From Rutidosis leptorrhynchoides (Eukaryota > Streptophyta > Magnoliopsida > Asterales > Asteraceae): DNA of 64,000 nt. Position numbers and translations under genes: made by a program. Shown here piece by piece: positions 12,055 to 24,641 of this stretch. The stretch is from NCBI RefSeq assembly GCF_046630445.1, contig NC_092341.1, positions 261,071,001-261,135,000 of the forward strand. Reading direction: 5' to 3'. How positions within the stretch are numbered: the first letter of the stretch is position 1; the number at the start of each line of letters is the position of its first letter. Under the pieces are notes generated by a model, which did no database searches, had not been told where the DNA came from, and saw only the letters and a list, made by a program, of their open reading frames with translations.

Positions 12055-13443
12055 ATGACCCACACTCGATCCAGACCAGGAACGTTGCTATATACACCTG
12101 ATCCGGAATCTATTATATCTACTGCACGTAAGGAAAGAAGACTCGGCAAGCTTAATCAAATGGCACTACAAGTCACCCTTGCGAAAAACACCAAAACCTC
12201 GATTGAAGGTCAGGGAGGACCAATCAGATATCCAGACATCCAAGGTCACTCGTTCGAGTTAAAACATCACATTGTGTAGCTTATCCAAAATAGCTGTCAA
12301 TTTCATGGATTACCGAACGGTGATCCTAACTTTCACCTTGACAAGTTCATATCTCTTTCGAACTCCTACAAACAACAAGGAGTGGGTCAAGATATAGTCC
12401 GGCTATACTTGTTCCCCTATTCTCTCACTCATCATGCGCAGACATGGTTTGAAGGACTGGAGAATGATTTCATCACCACATGGACGGAAATGGCTACTAA
12501 ATTCCTAACCAAATATTTCCTCCATCCAAGCTCCAAGCTTAAAAACGACATCATTAATTTTCATCAAAATTACGATAATTCTCTGTACACCGCATGGGTG
12601 CGATTTAAAACCTTACTGAAAAAATGCCCGAACCATCAATTGGAGAAGTCAGCCCAAATCTGTACTTTCTACAATGGCCTTACGATGAATCATAGGACGA
12701 CGATCGATGCAACAGCTCAAGGGAATATGATGAGTCAAATAGCAGATGAAGCATGGGAATTGCTCAAAAATATGACAATGCATCATCATGACTGGAACAA
12801 TGGTGAAAACCTTTCATCATCTGCACCTCTCTCCTCACTCAACAATCAAACAGAGGCCAATAAATCCCTCACGGATAAGATGGAGTCTCTAGCCAAACAA
12901 CTCGGAGAATTGAAGGCACAACCGCAGCAGGTTAATCAGGCTCAGGCCCGTACAAATTGTACCAACCCGCAACCTATTGAAGATTACCAAGTTGAGTACA
13001 ATAACCCTGATGGATCAGTCTATTACGTCCAATACCCTGCCCGTCCGCAAAATTATGGATATAACCAAACCAGGAATAACCAGTTTCAAAGGAACAACCA
13101 ACCATTCCAACCTCATTTCCGATAACCACCTTACCCTCAACAGTAATTAACATACTATAAACCATTACCTCTCACTGGATCAGCACCCGAAGAAAACCTT
13201 CCTGCTAACCAGATTACAAAAGCAACTAACTTGAGTACTGAAGATCGGTTGAACCAGTTCATTCAAGGACAACACCAGCTGAATCAGAGAACTGCATCCA
13301 GACAAGATCAGACAGAAGCACTCATGAAGAATCAATTTGCACTACTGAAAAGTCTAGATTTGTAGCTCAGACAGTTATCACAATAACTTGAGACTTGGCC
13401 ACAAGGAAAATTAGCCAGTAATACTATCCAAAACCCCCACATA
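12055..13443 (+). pseudogene. Athila-type gag of B, broken by nonsense codons
   Basis: ATG at 12055 starts a frame that runs on in the same phase through stops at 12277 (TAG), 13123 (TAA), 13144 (TAA), 13363 (TAG) and 13384 (TAA) into the protease. The capsid-like core is clear: QNSCQFHGLPNGDPN, then LYLFPYSLTHHAQTWFEGL and a TKFLTKYF segment at about 12430-12520, the usual Athila gag order. A Gln/Asn/Pro-rich tail follows (12940-13120). No CCHC zinc knuckle is seen. Every one of these stops can be explained by C-to-T change in a CAA or CAG codon, as judged from family wording. Gag would form the particle; this copy can no longer make it whole. Confidence 0.85.
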
Positions 13444-15825
13444 GTGGAAGCTAAACAAATGGATTCTATCCTACCGAAGGAAGTACTTGTACCTCGAAGG
13501 CGGTCAGCAAGGCTAAAAAATAAGAATGTCAACACTCAGCAGCTGCCTAAGCCAAATCCAGTTCGTGTACCATATCCTGGAAGACTTAAGGAGAAGCCTG
13601 AAAAGCTTGGCACCTTCAAGCTTGACAGAAAATCCTTGGACTTTTTGTCCATAGTTCCTAACCAGAATAGATACATTCGAAGCCTTCTCTCTACAATGGA
13701 ACGGATGCCAGATTCCAACAAAATTCCACTGAGTGAAGAATGCACGAAATTGCACAGAGACTCTCTACCCATGAAACTAGGAGATACGAGGAGATTTACA
13801 TTCTCTTGTTCTATCTACCAATCTGGAACCATTCACGCTTTGGCTGATTTAGGAGCAAGCATTAATCTTATGCCTTACTCTCTTTTTAAGAGATTAGAGC
13901 TAGGAGACTTGTTACCAACCAAAGTGACGATCCAACTTACTGATCATACAATTCGTTATCCCAAAGGCATAGATGAGAACATCTTGGTAAAAGTTGACCG
14001 ATTCATGTATCCTACGGATTTCGTAGTGATAGACATTAAGGAAGACCTTAACACCCCTATCATTTTAGGAAGACTGTTCATGAATACAACTAGGATTGTC
14101 ATCGACGTTTACAATCAAACTTTGGTCTTACGATCACATGGGGAGTGCGTTACGTTCAAAATTGACCGGACTACCTATATATTTGAACAGGAAGAGATGT
14201 TTACTATTTCCAATAGTCGGATCACTTCTGATGATGAATCTCCACCATCAGCCACCGACACAGAGATAAGCATTACGCCACCTGAGCCACATTCTAATGA
14301 AGATCCCGAAATGGAAGAGGAGGATCTCGAAGAAGAAATATAGGAAGAGGAAGAATCCAAGGAGGAAATGGAAGTTGAAGAAATTGAGGAGGAGATAGAA
14401 GAAACAGAGAAAGAAACTGATATAGCCCCGCTCAACTCAGCAGCTATTCAAGAGCACCATGAAGAAATTATGCAGATTGAGACGGAAGATCTTAGCAAAG
14501 TATTGGTGATTCCTTTCCGTAAAACAAATGAAGAACCAACCGATATCAATGATATAAAGATTGATCCTATCAGCAGAGAAGCAAGACACCAGAACACCTA
14601 CACACCTCATTCACCTACCACTTTAGTTGAGTTCCCATCATACGACTCAGTTTCAGATGATGAGGATGATCAGCCATGCCTAGATATTCTGGTCGACACT
14701 CGCTCTCTCCTGACAGTTTCAGCTCAAAAGGAGCCGGACTCTTCTTCGGAACATTCCGAAATTCCAATCATATCAACCCATGCCGATATGATTTCATTCA
14801 TCAATGATAACAAAGAATTCTTTGAAGAAATTCTCGAAGCCATCCAACACTCGACTATCGAATTGACGACTCGGTTGATGGAGCGGATTGAAGCTATTAA
14901 AGATGAGTATACCCGATACGAGCAGAGGAACAATAATGATACGACATTATTGGAAGCAAGACTTCAGGACTTTATCATCGCACTCCACGATCATATTGGC
15001 CGAGAGGACCGGGAAAGGGAGCACAATTCAGTAGTTTGTACTATGCACGAGACAAGGTTTTGCCGAGGACAGAAGATCATCTACACCAAAGTATACAACG
15101 CTTTGGTAGGATCAGCACTTCCTTATTCCACTACTCAGAGATCACTACTGTCCCTTATCCATCGAAACATGGAGCTTTCGACTGGACTCCCGACTTCCCA
15201 CTCCGATTCACAAATGATCGAAGACATTAGAAGCCTCTTCATTCTCTTAGCTCGAGACGATTTTGAGAGCACACCAGAAAGACTTGTGATCTATGTTACT
15301 ATCGATCATCACACCGATTTAATAATCAAAGAGTTAGAAGCCGCAGTTATGGAAGAAGAGCATCGCAAAAATCCTTTCTCCCATTTGGATCTAAACAGGG
15401 TTAACCTTGCCACATTCGTGACATCTGAGCTCAGACGTATCTTCAATGAGTCAACAAATTCGAGCTTCACATTCAAACCTGGATGCGTGAGATCTACCAG
15501 AAAGCAGCCGCTTTGTTTCTAGACTCAGGATTGCTATTTAACTCCTTCCAGCTCCGACTGATAACTAATTTGTACCGAACTATCAACAATTTTTGCGGGG
15601 ATCCCCATTCTAAAGACTTTGAGATCATGAAGATAGAGTTCCTGGCATTACTTGAAGACCTCAGACATGAGCATCCAAGATGAGAGACTATCACCGCCAG
15701 TACCACATCTATGACTGGCGTACATGGGACCGTCAATAGGGCTGTAGAGTACATCCTCATCGAATTTTGGGACTTATCCAGAGATATGATTGCCCACTAC
15801 CTCTCCTTCAGAAGATCGACATGAG
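13444..15825 (+). pseudogene. B protease domain followed by a long unrecognised frame (no RT)
   Basis: Continues the gag frame. Residues near 13840-14110 form an Athila-type aspartic protease (ALADLGASINLMPYSLF, later PIILGRLFMNT). An acidic Glu-rich linker (14300-14420) with one TAG at 14341 joins it to a further ~370 codons ending at 15522; near 15470 the reading shifts by one frame and goes on (MREIYQKAAALFLDSGLLF) to a TGA at 15681 and beyond to about 15825. The unknown part is rich in predicted helix (EEILEAIQHSTIELTTRL, a second helical block near 15330) with no transmembrane segment and no RT, RNase H or integrase motif. It sits where pol would be. It may be a derived env-position protein brought next to protease by deletion, or a new domain. 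F2 inserted at its end. Confidence 0.7.
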
Positions 15826-16579
15826 ATATTCCGGACTGTGACGACCCGGAAATTTCTGACCAAATTTAAACTTAATCTTTATATAAGTTTGACACGATAA
15901 GCGAAGTCTGTAATGTTAGAGTCTCAAAACTTTTGAACTGTGTTCATGTATACATTTGACCTTCGATCATGCCCGACGATTCACGAACAATTGTGCGTAA
16001 ATAAATATGTAAATATAAATGTTAGTATATATATAATAATAATTGGAAATAATAAATTTAATATAAATATTAAAGTTAAAAATGTAAAATAATATATATA
16101 ATAGCTAAGTTGCTATTAGAATAAATATATATATGTATATGAATGATTTCTATATAAATAATAATATATGTACATTGTATTATATATAAATTATACAAGT
16201 ATTACATATTCAAATATGTTATTATATAACATAAGTATTAAATAACTTATAACATGTAAGGCTAAAATATGAACTCTTATTACAAGTTAAAATTTAGTTG
16301 TTATAGTAATATTATTATTACTTTCATTATTCTAATTAATAATAACATTAATATTAATATCAGTATCATTAATATTATTAAGGAAACAGGTAACTTGTTA
16401 TATCTTCACTAGATATTATTATTATTAAAATATATAAAATTTAATACTCATTATTATATAATATATTAAATAGCTATATTACATAATTCATAATATGTAA
16501 TACTAACATATCAAAAATAGTTGTTATGATAATATTGTCATTATATTAATATCAACACTAGTGTTATTATTATTATTAT

Positions 16580-16705
<126 letters not shown>

Positions 16706-17674
16706 GATATGAAAGTCTATACATTTAAAGTTGTTATTATATGATTTCTAATATTATTGTTATTATCATTAATAATTAATATTATTATTATTATTATCAT
16801 TTCTATAATAATAATAATAATTATTATTAATTACTATTATTAATAATATTAACATATTATTATATTTAATATATTTAATAATTTATAATACTAAAAAAAT
16901 AAAAGATATAGAAATAGAGAAGCAGATTCAGCACGCGTATATAACTTTATCTGTCTATTTTTTTTATTATTATTCTGCTTCTCCTGCTATGCTAGTGATG
17001 GTATGTCGACCTCCATTGGCTACAAAACAAAAAAAAATCAATCCATCTTTATTTGATGCTTTAATCAATCGAATACCCCTATCATCAACTGCACGATTTC
17101 TCCATTGAAATTCATAATTCAGAAAAAAAGGAGCCGTTCTTGGTTCTTGAACTCGAATTGCAAAAGTACGATTTTGTATTGTTTTTCAAAATCTATAAAT
17201 GCAATTAGGTTAGTATTCATCCTGTCAATCTTTCTGTAAAATCTCACTTCCCAATTCTTTCTAACGATCATGAATTCATGAGTCAAAGTTTAAGATTTAA
17301 AAAGTTAACATATTCGTTCTTCGTGAAATTCGATTTAGTTTTGATGTTTTTGGTTCAATTGATGAATACAAAAGATTCTAGGAGTGATTTAAAACTTAAT
17401 TCGTGTTGTAATCCTTAGCTAAAACATCCTCGAATTCTTAATCAATTTTTTTTTGTTATGAGCTGCGACAGCAGCCTTTTTTTTCGTTTCTTATTGCAAA
17501 CAATTAATTTGGGACGAGTTAGTAACTAGTTGGAGGAACCTAAAAGTTGTTTGTAACCAATTCTTTGATTTGATTCGTTCTTGGGTTGATTGGGTTAAAA
17601 GGAAGAAGAAGATGAACATTTGAAAATGGGTTAAATAAATTTTGGTATAGAGTTTAAACAGATAAACATGCACA

Positions 17675-17736
17675 GTCGGATGGTTAGAAGGTGTGACGGG
17701 TGAGCGGGTGGTCGTGGGTTCGAGCCCGGGCAGGGG
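17675..17736 (+). other. tRNA-like Pol III-type cassette in F2 5' LTR
   Basis: An A-box-like ATGGTTAGAAGGTG is followed about 30 nt later by a good B box GGTTCGAGCCC (17717-17727), then GGGCAGGGGC and a T-run (TTATTTTTTTTG) that could end Pol III transcription. The matching cassette is at 39468-39531 in the 3' LTR. It does not fold into an obvious intact tRNA and is better seen as tRNA-derived, SINE-head-like sequence. I infer possible Pol III activity; nothing here proves it. Confidence 0.55.
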
Positions 17737-17820
17737 CATTTCTTATTTTTTTTGCTGGTTTCTTTTAAAGGTAGTAATTTAATTATTATTTTTACTATTA
17801 TTATTATCATCTTTAGTATT

Positions 17821-17824
17821 ATTA

Positions 17825-17903
<79 letters not shown>
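17821..17903. repeat. (ATT)n microsatellite in F2 5' LTR
   Basis: Long run of ATT units starting about 85 bp after the tRNA-like cassette and continuing in degenerate form for 250 bp more. Gives spurious poly-Asn and poly-Ile frames on both strands. Confidence 0.95.
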
Positions 17904-19513
17904 GTTATAGTTATTATTATTGTTATTGTTATTGTTAGTACTAGTATTAGTAATCAAAATTGTTGTTATGTAAATAAATATTACTAATATAACTATTATT
18001 ACTACTATTAATATTATCATTATTGTTATGATTATTATTATCATTAAGTATTAGAACTATTATTATTAGTATTATGAAAGTAATAAAACTTATCACGAAA
18101 ATTAGAAATTTGTAGTATTTTAAAAATTATTAGTATTATTATTATTAACATAACTACTAATATTATTACCATTATCATTTTTGTTATCAGTGTTAACATT
18201 ATTATTAAGGTTATTAAAAGAGTCAGTATTATCAAAACTATCATTTTTTAACAAATAAATAATTTGTATATAAAATACACTTATTACATATACATTAATT
18301 ATAATTATATTTCATGTAACCATGTATCAAACATATTACATTTTTATATAAATACTTTCATACAATAAACTATGGAATTTAACATTTAATACTAATCATA
18401 GATATATATAGATAATAGTTATTTTAAATACATACAAAATAAACGAGTATAACATATGGTATAATATATATAAGTAAAGTATATATATTTTTAATGAAAT
18501 TTAATATAAATTCTATATAAATTCAAACATATAAAATTTATATAATTAATAAATGAAATTATGAGATTTCTATTATATGTTTTAATAAATACACAAATGA
18601 TATAGGTTCGTGAATCCGAGGCCAATCCTGCATTGTTAGATGTCGTCTTATGTATTTTTACTACAAAATACATTAGGTGAGTTTCATTTGCTCCCTTTTT
18701 AAATGCTTTTGAAATATATATTTTTGGGACTGAGAATACATGCGTTGCTTTTATAAATGTTTTACGAAATAGAAACAAGTACTTAAAAATTACATTCTAT
18801 GGTTGGATTATTAACCGAATATCGCCCTTCAAGTCTGGTAACCTAAGAATTTAGGGAAATGGCCCCTGATTGACGCGAATCCTAAAGATAGATCTATGGA
18901 CCTTGATAAGTCCCATTCGGGGTACGAATGCTTTAGTACTTCGAGATTATTATACAGACGAGAGGTTCTGCTTTGGGGATATTCTATGCATTAAGTTAAC
19001 GTCGGTTACCAGGTGTTCAATCCATATGAATGATTTTTATCTCTATGCAGATTGCGAAATGCCTGATATGAGAATGATGTTTATGAAATATGAAAATCTT
19101 GTGGTCTATTAAAATGATGGAAATGATTATTTATGTTAAATTAATGAACTCACCAACCTTTTGGTTGACACTTGAAAGCATGTTTATTCTCATGTATGAA
19201 AGAAATCTTCCGCTGTGCATTTTCTCATTTTAGAGATATTACTTGGAGTCATTCATGACATATTTCAAAAGACGTTGCATTCGAGTCATTGAGTTCATCA
19301 AGATTATTATTAAGTCAATTATAGTTGGATATATTATGAAATGATATGCATGCCGTCAACTTTCGATGTAAAGCAAGTTTATCTTTTAAAAACGAATGCA
19401 ATGTTTGTAAAATGTATCATATAGAGGTCAAGTACCTCGCGATGTAATCAACTATTAGGAATCGTCTGTAATCAATATGGATTTCATCGGATGGATTAGG
19501 ACGGGTTGTTTCA

Positions 19514-19527
19514 GTTGGTATCAGAGC
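19514..19527 (+). other. F2 primer-binding site, initiator-Met tRNA type
   Basis: GTTGGTATCAGAGCGG follows the LTR end TTTCA; TGGTATCAGAGC is the standard plant initiator-Met primer site. It gives the strand of F2. Confidence 0.9.
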
Positions 19528-19746
19528 GGTGGTCTTAGCGAACTAGGTCATGTATTAGTGTGTCTAACTGATAGTTGTTTAGATGCATTAGTGAGTCTGG
19601 ACTTCGACCGTGTCTGCATGTCAAAAGTTTTTCTTATCATTTCTAGTCGGAAATCATCTGCTTATCATCCTTAGGAAATTACCTGCTTATCATTCTTAGT
19701 CTAGACACATCTTACTGCAATGACTGCATGAATAGTGTATAAACAA

Positions 19747-19818
19747 AATTCATATCTTAGCATATCTGACAATTCATATCTTAGCGTATCTGACAATTCA
19801 TATCTTAGCGTATCTGTT
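19747..19818 (+). repeat. three tandem 24-bp units in F2 leader
   Basis: AATTCATATCTTAGCRTATCTGAC repeats three times with few changes. F3 has one copy at the matching position (about 49755), so this is an expansion specific to this F2 copy or its subfamily. Confidence 0.85.
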
Positions 19819-19970
19819 ACTGTAGACTTTGCCTGACAACTTCCGTAGATTCCTCCGTAACTTATGGGATTTTAGTATTATATATGCATATGTAAATTAT
19901 GTATTGCAGGGTACTAATCTACATCCTATAATCTATTTCTTATCGAAAATCCTTCATCTGATCATACGAG

Positions 19971-20505
19971 ATGAATCCCTCAACCAGTTCGAGTCCCTCA
20001 GATTCCGATAGCTATTCCGATAGTTATTCCGACAGCTATTCCGATATGGATTTCCACTCGAACTCCGAAAGCAGTATAACCAGAATAAATCAACCAATCA
20101 ACCATCCCCAATTCATCTGATGGGTTCGTAGTTGACTTAATTAATGGAGACGCGAAGAAGGCGATCCTTTCCATCAACCAAATTCACCTCTTGGTGAAGA
20201 ACCTGAAGCACTTACCAGCGAATCTGTCCGAAATACCATTTTCACACTCATTTCCAGAGTATCTCGTCACAATTATATTCTATCTAAAATTCTAAACCTT
20301 ATTCATCCGCTCGTTCCGACCGAAAATCATCCCGGAATAATAGAAGAAGTCAATGAACTTCGCGCTCGAGTAATCAATCTGGAGAATATGGTGTAAAATT
20401 ACCAGCTTCAACAACATCACCGGCACCAATAATACCATTAGTAACAACACCAGTACCATCAACAATCCATGCCTCAACATCCCATTCAGTACCTCGAGTA
20501 TAATC
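19971..20505 (+). pseudogene. decayed leader ORF of F2 (shared with F3)
   Basis: ATGAATCCCTCAACCAGTTC at 19971 opens a Ser/Asp/Tyr-rich start with a repeated SYSD unit, followed after frame changes and stops by a segment equivalent to the F3 frame: a leucine/isoleucine-rich stretch (RNTIFTLISRVS..., KILNLIHPLV) and a coiled-coil-like VNELRARVINLENMV. Stops fall at other codons than in F3, while the amino-acid wording between them is kept. That pattern points to an ancestral protein that has decayed separately in the two copies. Product and function unknown; position is that of the F1 acidic leader ORF. Confidence 0.55.
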
Positions 20506-20606
20506 ATCGTTCTACGTATTGTTCTACATCAATTATCTTGTTAAGAAACCACGCTAACAAGATCCTAGCTAACTGTTCCTAGCTAACTGTTAATTCTGTA
20601 TCACAT

Positions 20607-20665
20607 TTTATTTATCGCAATTTATTTATCGCAATTTATTTATCGCAGTTTATTTATCGCAATTT
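20607..20665 (+). repeat. tandem TTTATTTATCGCAATT repeat, F2
   Basis: Four near-identical 15-16-bp units, with degenerate TTTATTTATCGTCATT copies further on (to about 20760). The same array is at 51040-51115 in F3. Confidence 0.85.
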
Positions 20666-20760
20666 TATTATTCGTCATTTAATTTCTGTTATTTACTTTG
20701 CGCACTTTATTTATCGTCATTTAATTACTGTTATTTATTTTACGCACTTTAAATATCGGG

Positions 20761-22030
20761 ACACGTATACAAGGTTTTGACATATCATATCGACGCATCT
20801 ATATATATTATTTGGAATAACCATAGACACTCTATATGCAGTAACGATCGAGTTCTCTATACAGGGTTGAGGTTGATTCTATAATAATATATATAATTTG
20901 AGTTGTGATCGAGTCTGAGACATGTACACGGGTCACGATACGTATTAATTAATTCGAATATTATATATTAAACTACATATGAATGATTGGACTGTTAACT
21001 GTGGACTATCGACCGTGGACGAATAATATTGGACAACTAAAATGAATTAAAATACTGATTATAACATATGAAACTAAATAATTCTTCAAGTTTGCCACTT
21101 GATTTCATCCTAAATTTCATTTGCATCTTGACGATTACGATCTGCGTTCAAACCTTTCATGATTCTGGAAAACACCTCAAACTAAAGGATGAACCAACCG
21201 CACTTCATCTACGGAAGAAAAGATTGATGCATATAGTTATGCATCTAAAAAACTCTCGAAAACTGAATAAACGTTTAACACGTAGTTGTGCTAATTCCCT
21301 AGTGTTATTATTACCCAAAATAACTTGATAATCTCTTTTCAAAGTAGCGAATTTTGTCACAGCTCCATCAAGATAACTTCGACTTTTTGTTCGAAACAAC
21401 CTTATTATAACCTTGATATATATGCGTGCTCTTTTATTATTACTGGGGAACCTTTCATATTTTACCATATTACCAGCAGACGTACCAGCAACCTCGTTGC
21501 TTCTTGGCTTAAATCTCTCTGACAAATCATTATATTTATTCATTGAAACCCTATCATATACTCATTCGAATCTTGTAACGAGAACTGCCATGCCAATTAT
21601 CGGGAATCAGCAATCAGTACTTTGAAAACTCACAGCATATCTACATCAACAGTTATATGTATGACATTTATCTCTTAGAATTATGATCTCTCATTCTGAA
21701 ATTCTGAAAAGCACTCAGTCACAAATCAATGCTCTAAATTTTGAAAATGTTGAATGAAGCAACAAAAAATGTAAACGACCTTAACAGCCAAAAGTTGATT
21801 ATAAAGAATTGTAGGTTGGAAAAGCTCAGAAAAAGTTTGAAACTGAAAAACTGATTGAGCAAACTACGAAGGAGTCTCTGAACAAATCACAAGGACTAAA
21901 CTTGTACATTAAGAATCCTGATGATTCTGTTTCTGTTGAAATCTTTAGCGAATACCTTGCTTCTGACTCCAAAATCTTGAGGAAAAATTTTCTTCACCAT
22001 CCTCCGATATTAGAAATTCTAAGATATCAT
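20761..22030 (+). other. F2 internal non-coding region with an F1-LTR-like module
   Basis: No gene. The first ~275 bp (to about 21035) match a block inside the F1 LTRs (about 59167-59397): shared order of ACACGTATACAA, ATAGACACTCTATATG, TATACAGGGTTGAGGTTGATT and GAGTTGTGATCGA. F3 has it at 51209-51485. The rest aligns with F3 51500-52600 but is broken by stops. C inserted at 22030. Confidence 0.75.
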
Positions 22031-24001
22031 TGATGTTATGCGAGGTGTATATGAAATAGCTTATATTTTTGCTAGGAAATACTATTAAATATGATACAAT
22101 TTTACACAAGATATTTATTTATTTATAGAATGGATATACCTAAACCTTGCTACAAAACTTATAGGCAGTGTACCTAATCGTACAGTAGTGTAGTTTTTAG
22201 TAAGTCCGGTTCGTTCCACAGGGAATCTTTTAAACAAGCTTAACACTATATTAGTTTTAATTTATAAAAATACAAATATATATATAAGTAATATTATTAT
22301 TATAAAAAGGGGGTTTTTACCGTTTAATGACCGGTTTGTCGATTTTAAAACTTTTAGTCACATTTAAAACCTAATGTAAAATATTAAATAAATAAAAGAC
22401 TTAATTTAAAGCGTAAAGTAAATAACGATAATGAAATTTCAATAAATAAAAGTGCGATGAAATAAAATTACGATAATTAAAAAGTGCGTTAATTAAAAGT
22501 GCAATTAAATACAATGACAATAAATAAAAGTGCGATAATTAGAAGTGCAATTAAATATGAAAATAAAGGAATTATGCTTATTTAAACTTTCGTAATCATG
22601 ATGTTTGACGTGTTGATTTTTAGTTTATTCCCATGGGTTAATTGTTCTTTGTCCTGGATTATTTAATATGTCCGTCTGGTTTTTGTCCATAATAGTCCAT
22701 CAGTCATAAATATAAAGTGCGAGTGTCCTCGTCAAATTATCCTTATACCCGAAGTCAAATATTTCAACTAATTGGGGAGTTAAACTGTAACAAGGTCTTA
22801 ATACTTTGTTTAATAATTACACCAGGATATCGACTACGTGTAATCCAAGGTTTTAATACTTTGTTAATAATTACGCCAAGTGTCCTTGTACATAATTTCA
22901 CCCTTGTTTTAATAAGTCTATTAACTATTAATCCATTCCCGTGTCCGGTTAAATGAACGATTATTCGTACATATAAATATCCCGCCCATCGTGTCCGATC
23001 GAGTGTATATGGTTATTTATAGGTACGTCCAATTGTAAATCTTTATATTAAAATTAACAAACTATCATTTAGTTAAACAAATATAAAGTCCATTAATAAC
23101 CCATAGTCTAATTTCTACAAGTGTCGTTCTTTTGTCCAAACCCCAATTATGGTACAAAGCCCAATTACCCAATCTTAATATTTTAGCCCAACATCATGAT
23201 TACTTCAGTATTAAATAAGCATAATAATAACTTAGCTACGAGACGTTAATAAAAACAATTGAACATAACTTACAATGATTAAAAATAGCGTAGCGTTACA
23301 CGGACAGAATTTCGACTTACACCCTTACAACAATCGCTAACATACCCTTATTATTAGAATTTAAAATTAAAATTAAAATTATAATATAAATATATATATA
23401 TATCTCGTATGATAGAGAGAAAGAAAGATGTATATATTAGATCAAAACACTCGAATTTATAGGCATGTGGCATGTCACCTACCACCATGCGATCACATGG
23501 TTTTTTGCCTTCCAGGCCATGCGATCGCATGGCCCCTTTTTCCAGCTCACAGGTCTTTGTTTTCTTGTTTGCCGACGGATTATATAAATAAATATAATAT
23601 ACAAATAATTTTAGTAATTATTTAAATATCATATTATATTTATGTGCATAGTTGACTTGTAATTTTTAGTCCGTTGCGTCGAGCGTTGAGAGTTGACTTT
23701 GGTCCCAGTTCCGGATTTTTGAACGTCCTTGCGTATAATTTAATATCTTGTACTTTGCATTTTACGGCTCGTACTCTTGTAATTTTGAGACGTTTCTCAT
23801 CAATAAATTGAACCACTTGAATTATATCTTGTACATTTGAACTTTTTGGTCGTTTACGTCTTCAATTCGTCGAATCTGTCTTTTGTCTTCACCTTTTATT
23901 ATTTAAACGAATATCACTTGTAAATCGAACAATTGCAACCAAAAGCTTGTCTTTCTTGAGGGATAATGCTATGAAATATATGTTCGTTTTCAGCATTATC
24001 A
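22031..24001 (-). repeat. 3' LTR of C (1971 bp)
   Basis: In element orientation it starts TGATAATGCTGAAAAC and ends CGCATAACATCA. A TATA box (TATAAAT, plus-strand 23455-23461) lies about 540 nt into it, next to two near-palindromes CATGCGATCRCATG (23486-23499 and 23518-23533). Nearly identical to 34372-36341. No gene. Confidence 0.95.
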
Positions 24002-24039
24002 AATATTCCCACACTTGAGCGTTGCTTGTCCTCAAGCAA
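24002..24039 (-). other. C polypurine tract and preceding stem-loop
   Basis: The minus strand reads a perfect hairpin TTGCTTG-AGGA-CAAGCAA (24039-24022), then CGCTC, then AAGTGTGGGAATATT directly before the LTR. The purine tract primes plus-strand DNA synthesis. The same hairpin precedes the polypurine tract of B at 43048-43067 and is typical of the Athila/Tat branch. Confidence 0.85.
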
Positions 24040-24287
24040 TATAGTCTTGAAATATACTAGAATCACTTCTTTATTCTTCACACTTTGTACATCAGTGAAT
24101 TCTATACGGCGGTATACACAATGGTAGTAACAATGTGGTTTACAGTCCCACATGACTATAAAATTTAGATCCCTTAAGGAAATTGGATCTTTATGAAAAC
24201 ATTTGATCTTTTTGAAAATTCAATCTAGCTTTTACCCTAGATAAGTTTTCCGGGATAACCCTTCACCGGTGTTTGTAAATTGTTTTT

Positions 24288-24641
24288 GTGGGTTTGGTGG
24301 GTTTCAGATTTGAAAATTTTTGCTCAAAACTTGCGGTTTTATGTCACCCACTTGCTAACCTTGTATTGGGAAAGCAACACGTCCAGTATACTTGCTCCGT
24401 ATATTACCTTTCGGTAAACTACCGTCCGGTTATAAAGGAAAGCGTTGAACAAGCAACTGTTAAGGCAATGTCCCCTGACATGCTTTTAATTATGGTCTAT
24501 AACGTGTCGGACGCAATTACTATCCTTGGTAGGAGCAATAGTAAATCTCACCCTTATAATTTTTCTGCTCGGGCACAAGGTCCTGTCTTTGACCATGCTA
24601 TTCAACCACCGTTCTTACGGTTGACACCCGATTTGGTTTAG
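24288..24641 (+). CDS. possible antisense ORF in C, low confidence
   Basis: An open frame of 117 codons on the strand opposite to C's genes, starting only at GTG and ending at 24641. It has mixed composition rather than a simple repeat and is the longest frame in the 3' region. Antisense ORFs are known in some Tat/Athila-branch elements, which is the only reason to keep it. I recognise no domain; it may be chance. Confidence 0.2.
   Translation: MGLVGFRFENFCSKLAVLCHPLANLVLGKQHVQYTCSVYYLSVNYRPVIKESVEQATVKAMSPDMLLIMVYNVSDAITILGRSNSKSHPYNFSARAQGPVFDHAIQPPFLRLTPDLV

Noticed and set aside
14175..14435. Ser-rich minus-strand frame
   Set aside because: Shadow of the acidic Glu-rich linker of B on the other strand.
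17675..17736. A functional tRNA gene
   Set aside because: B box is good but acceptor and anticodon arms do not pair convincingly; kept as tRNA-like cassette only.
22717..22956. 79-codon frame found again at 35059-35298
   Set aside because: The two are the LTR copies of element C; repetition is expected.
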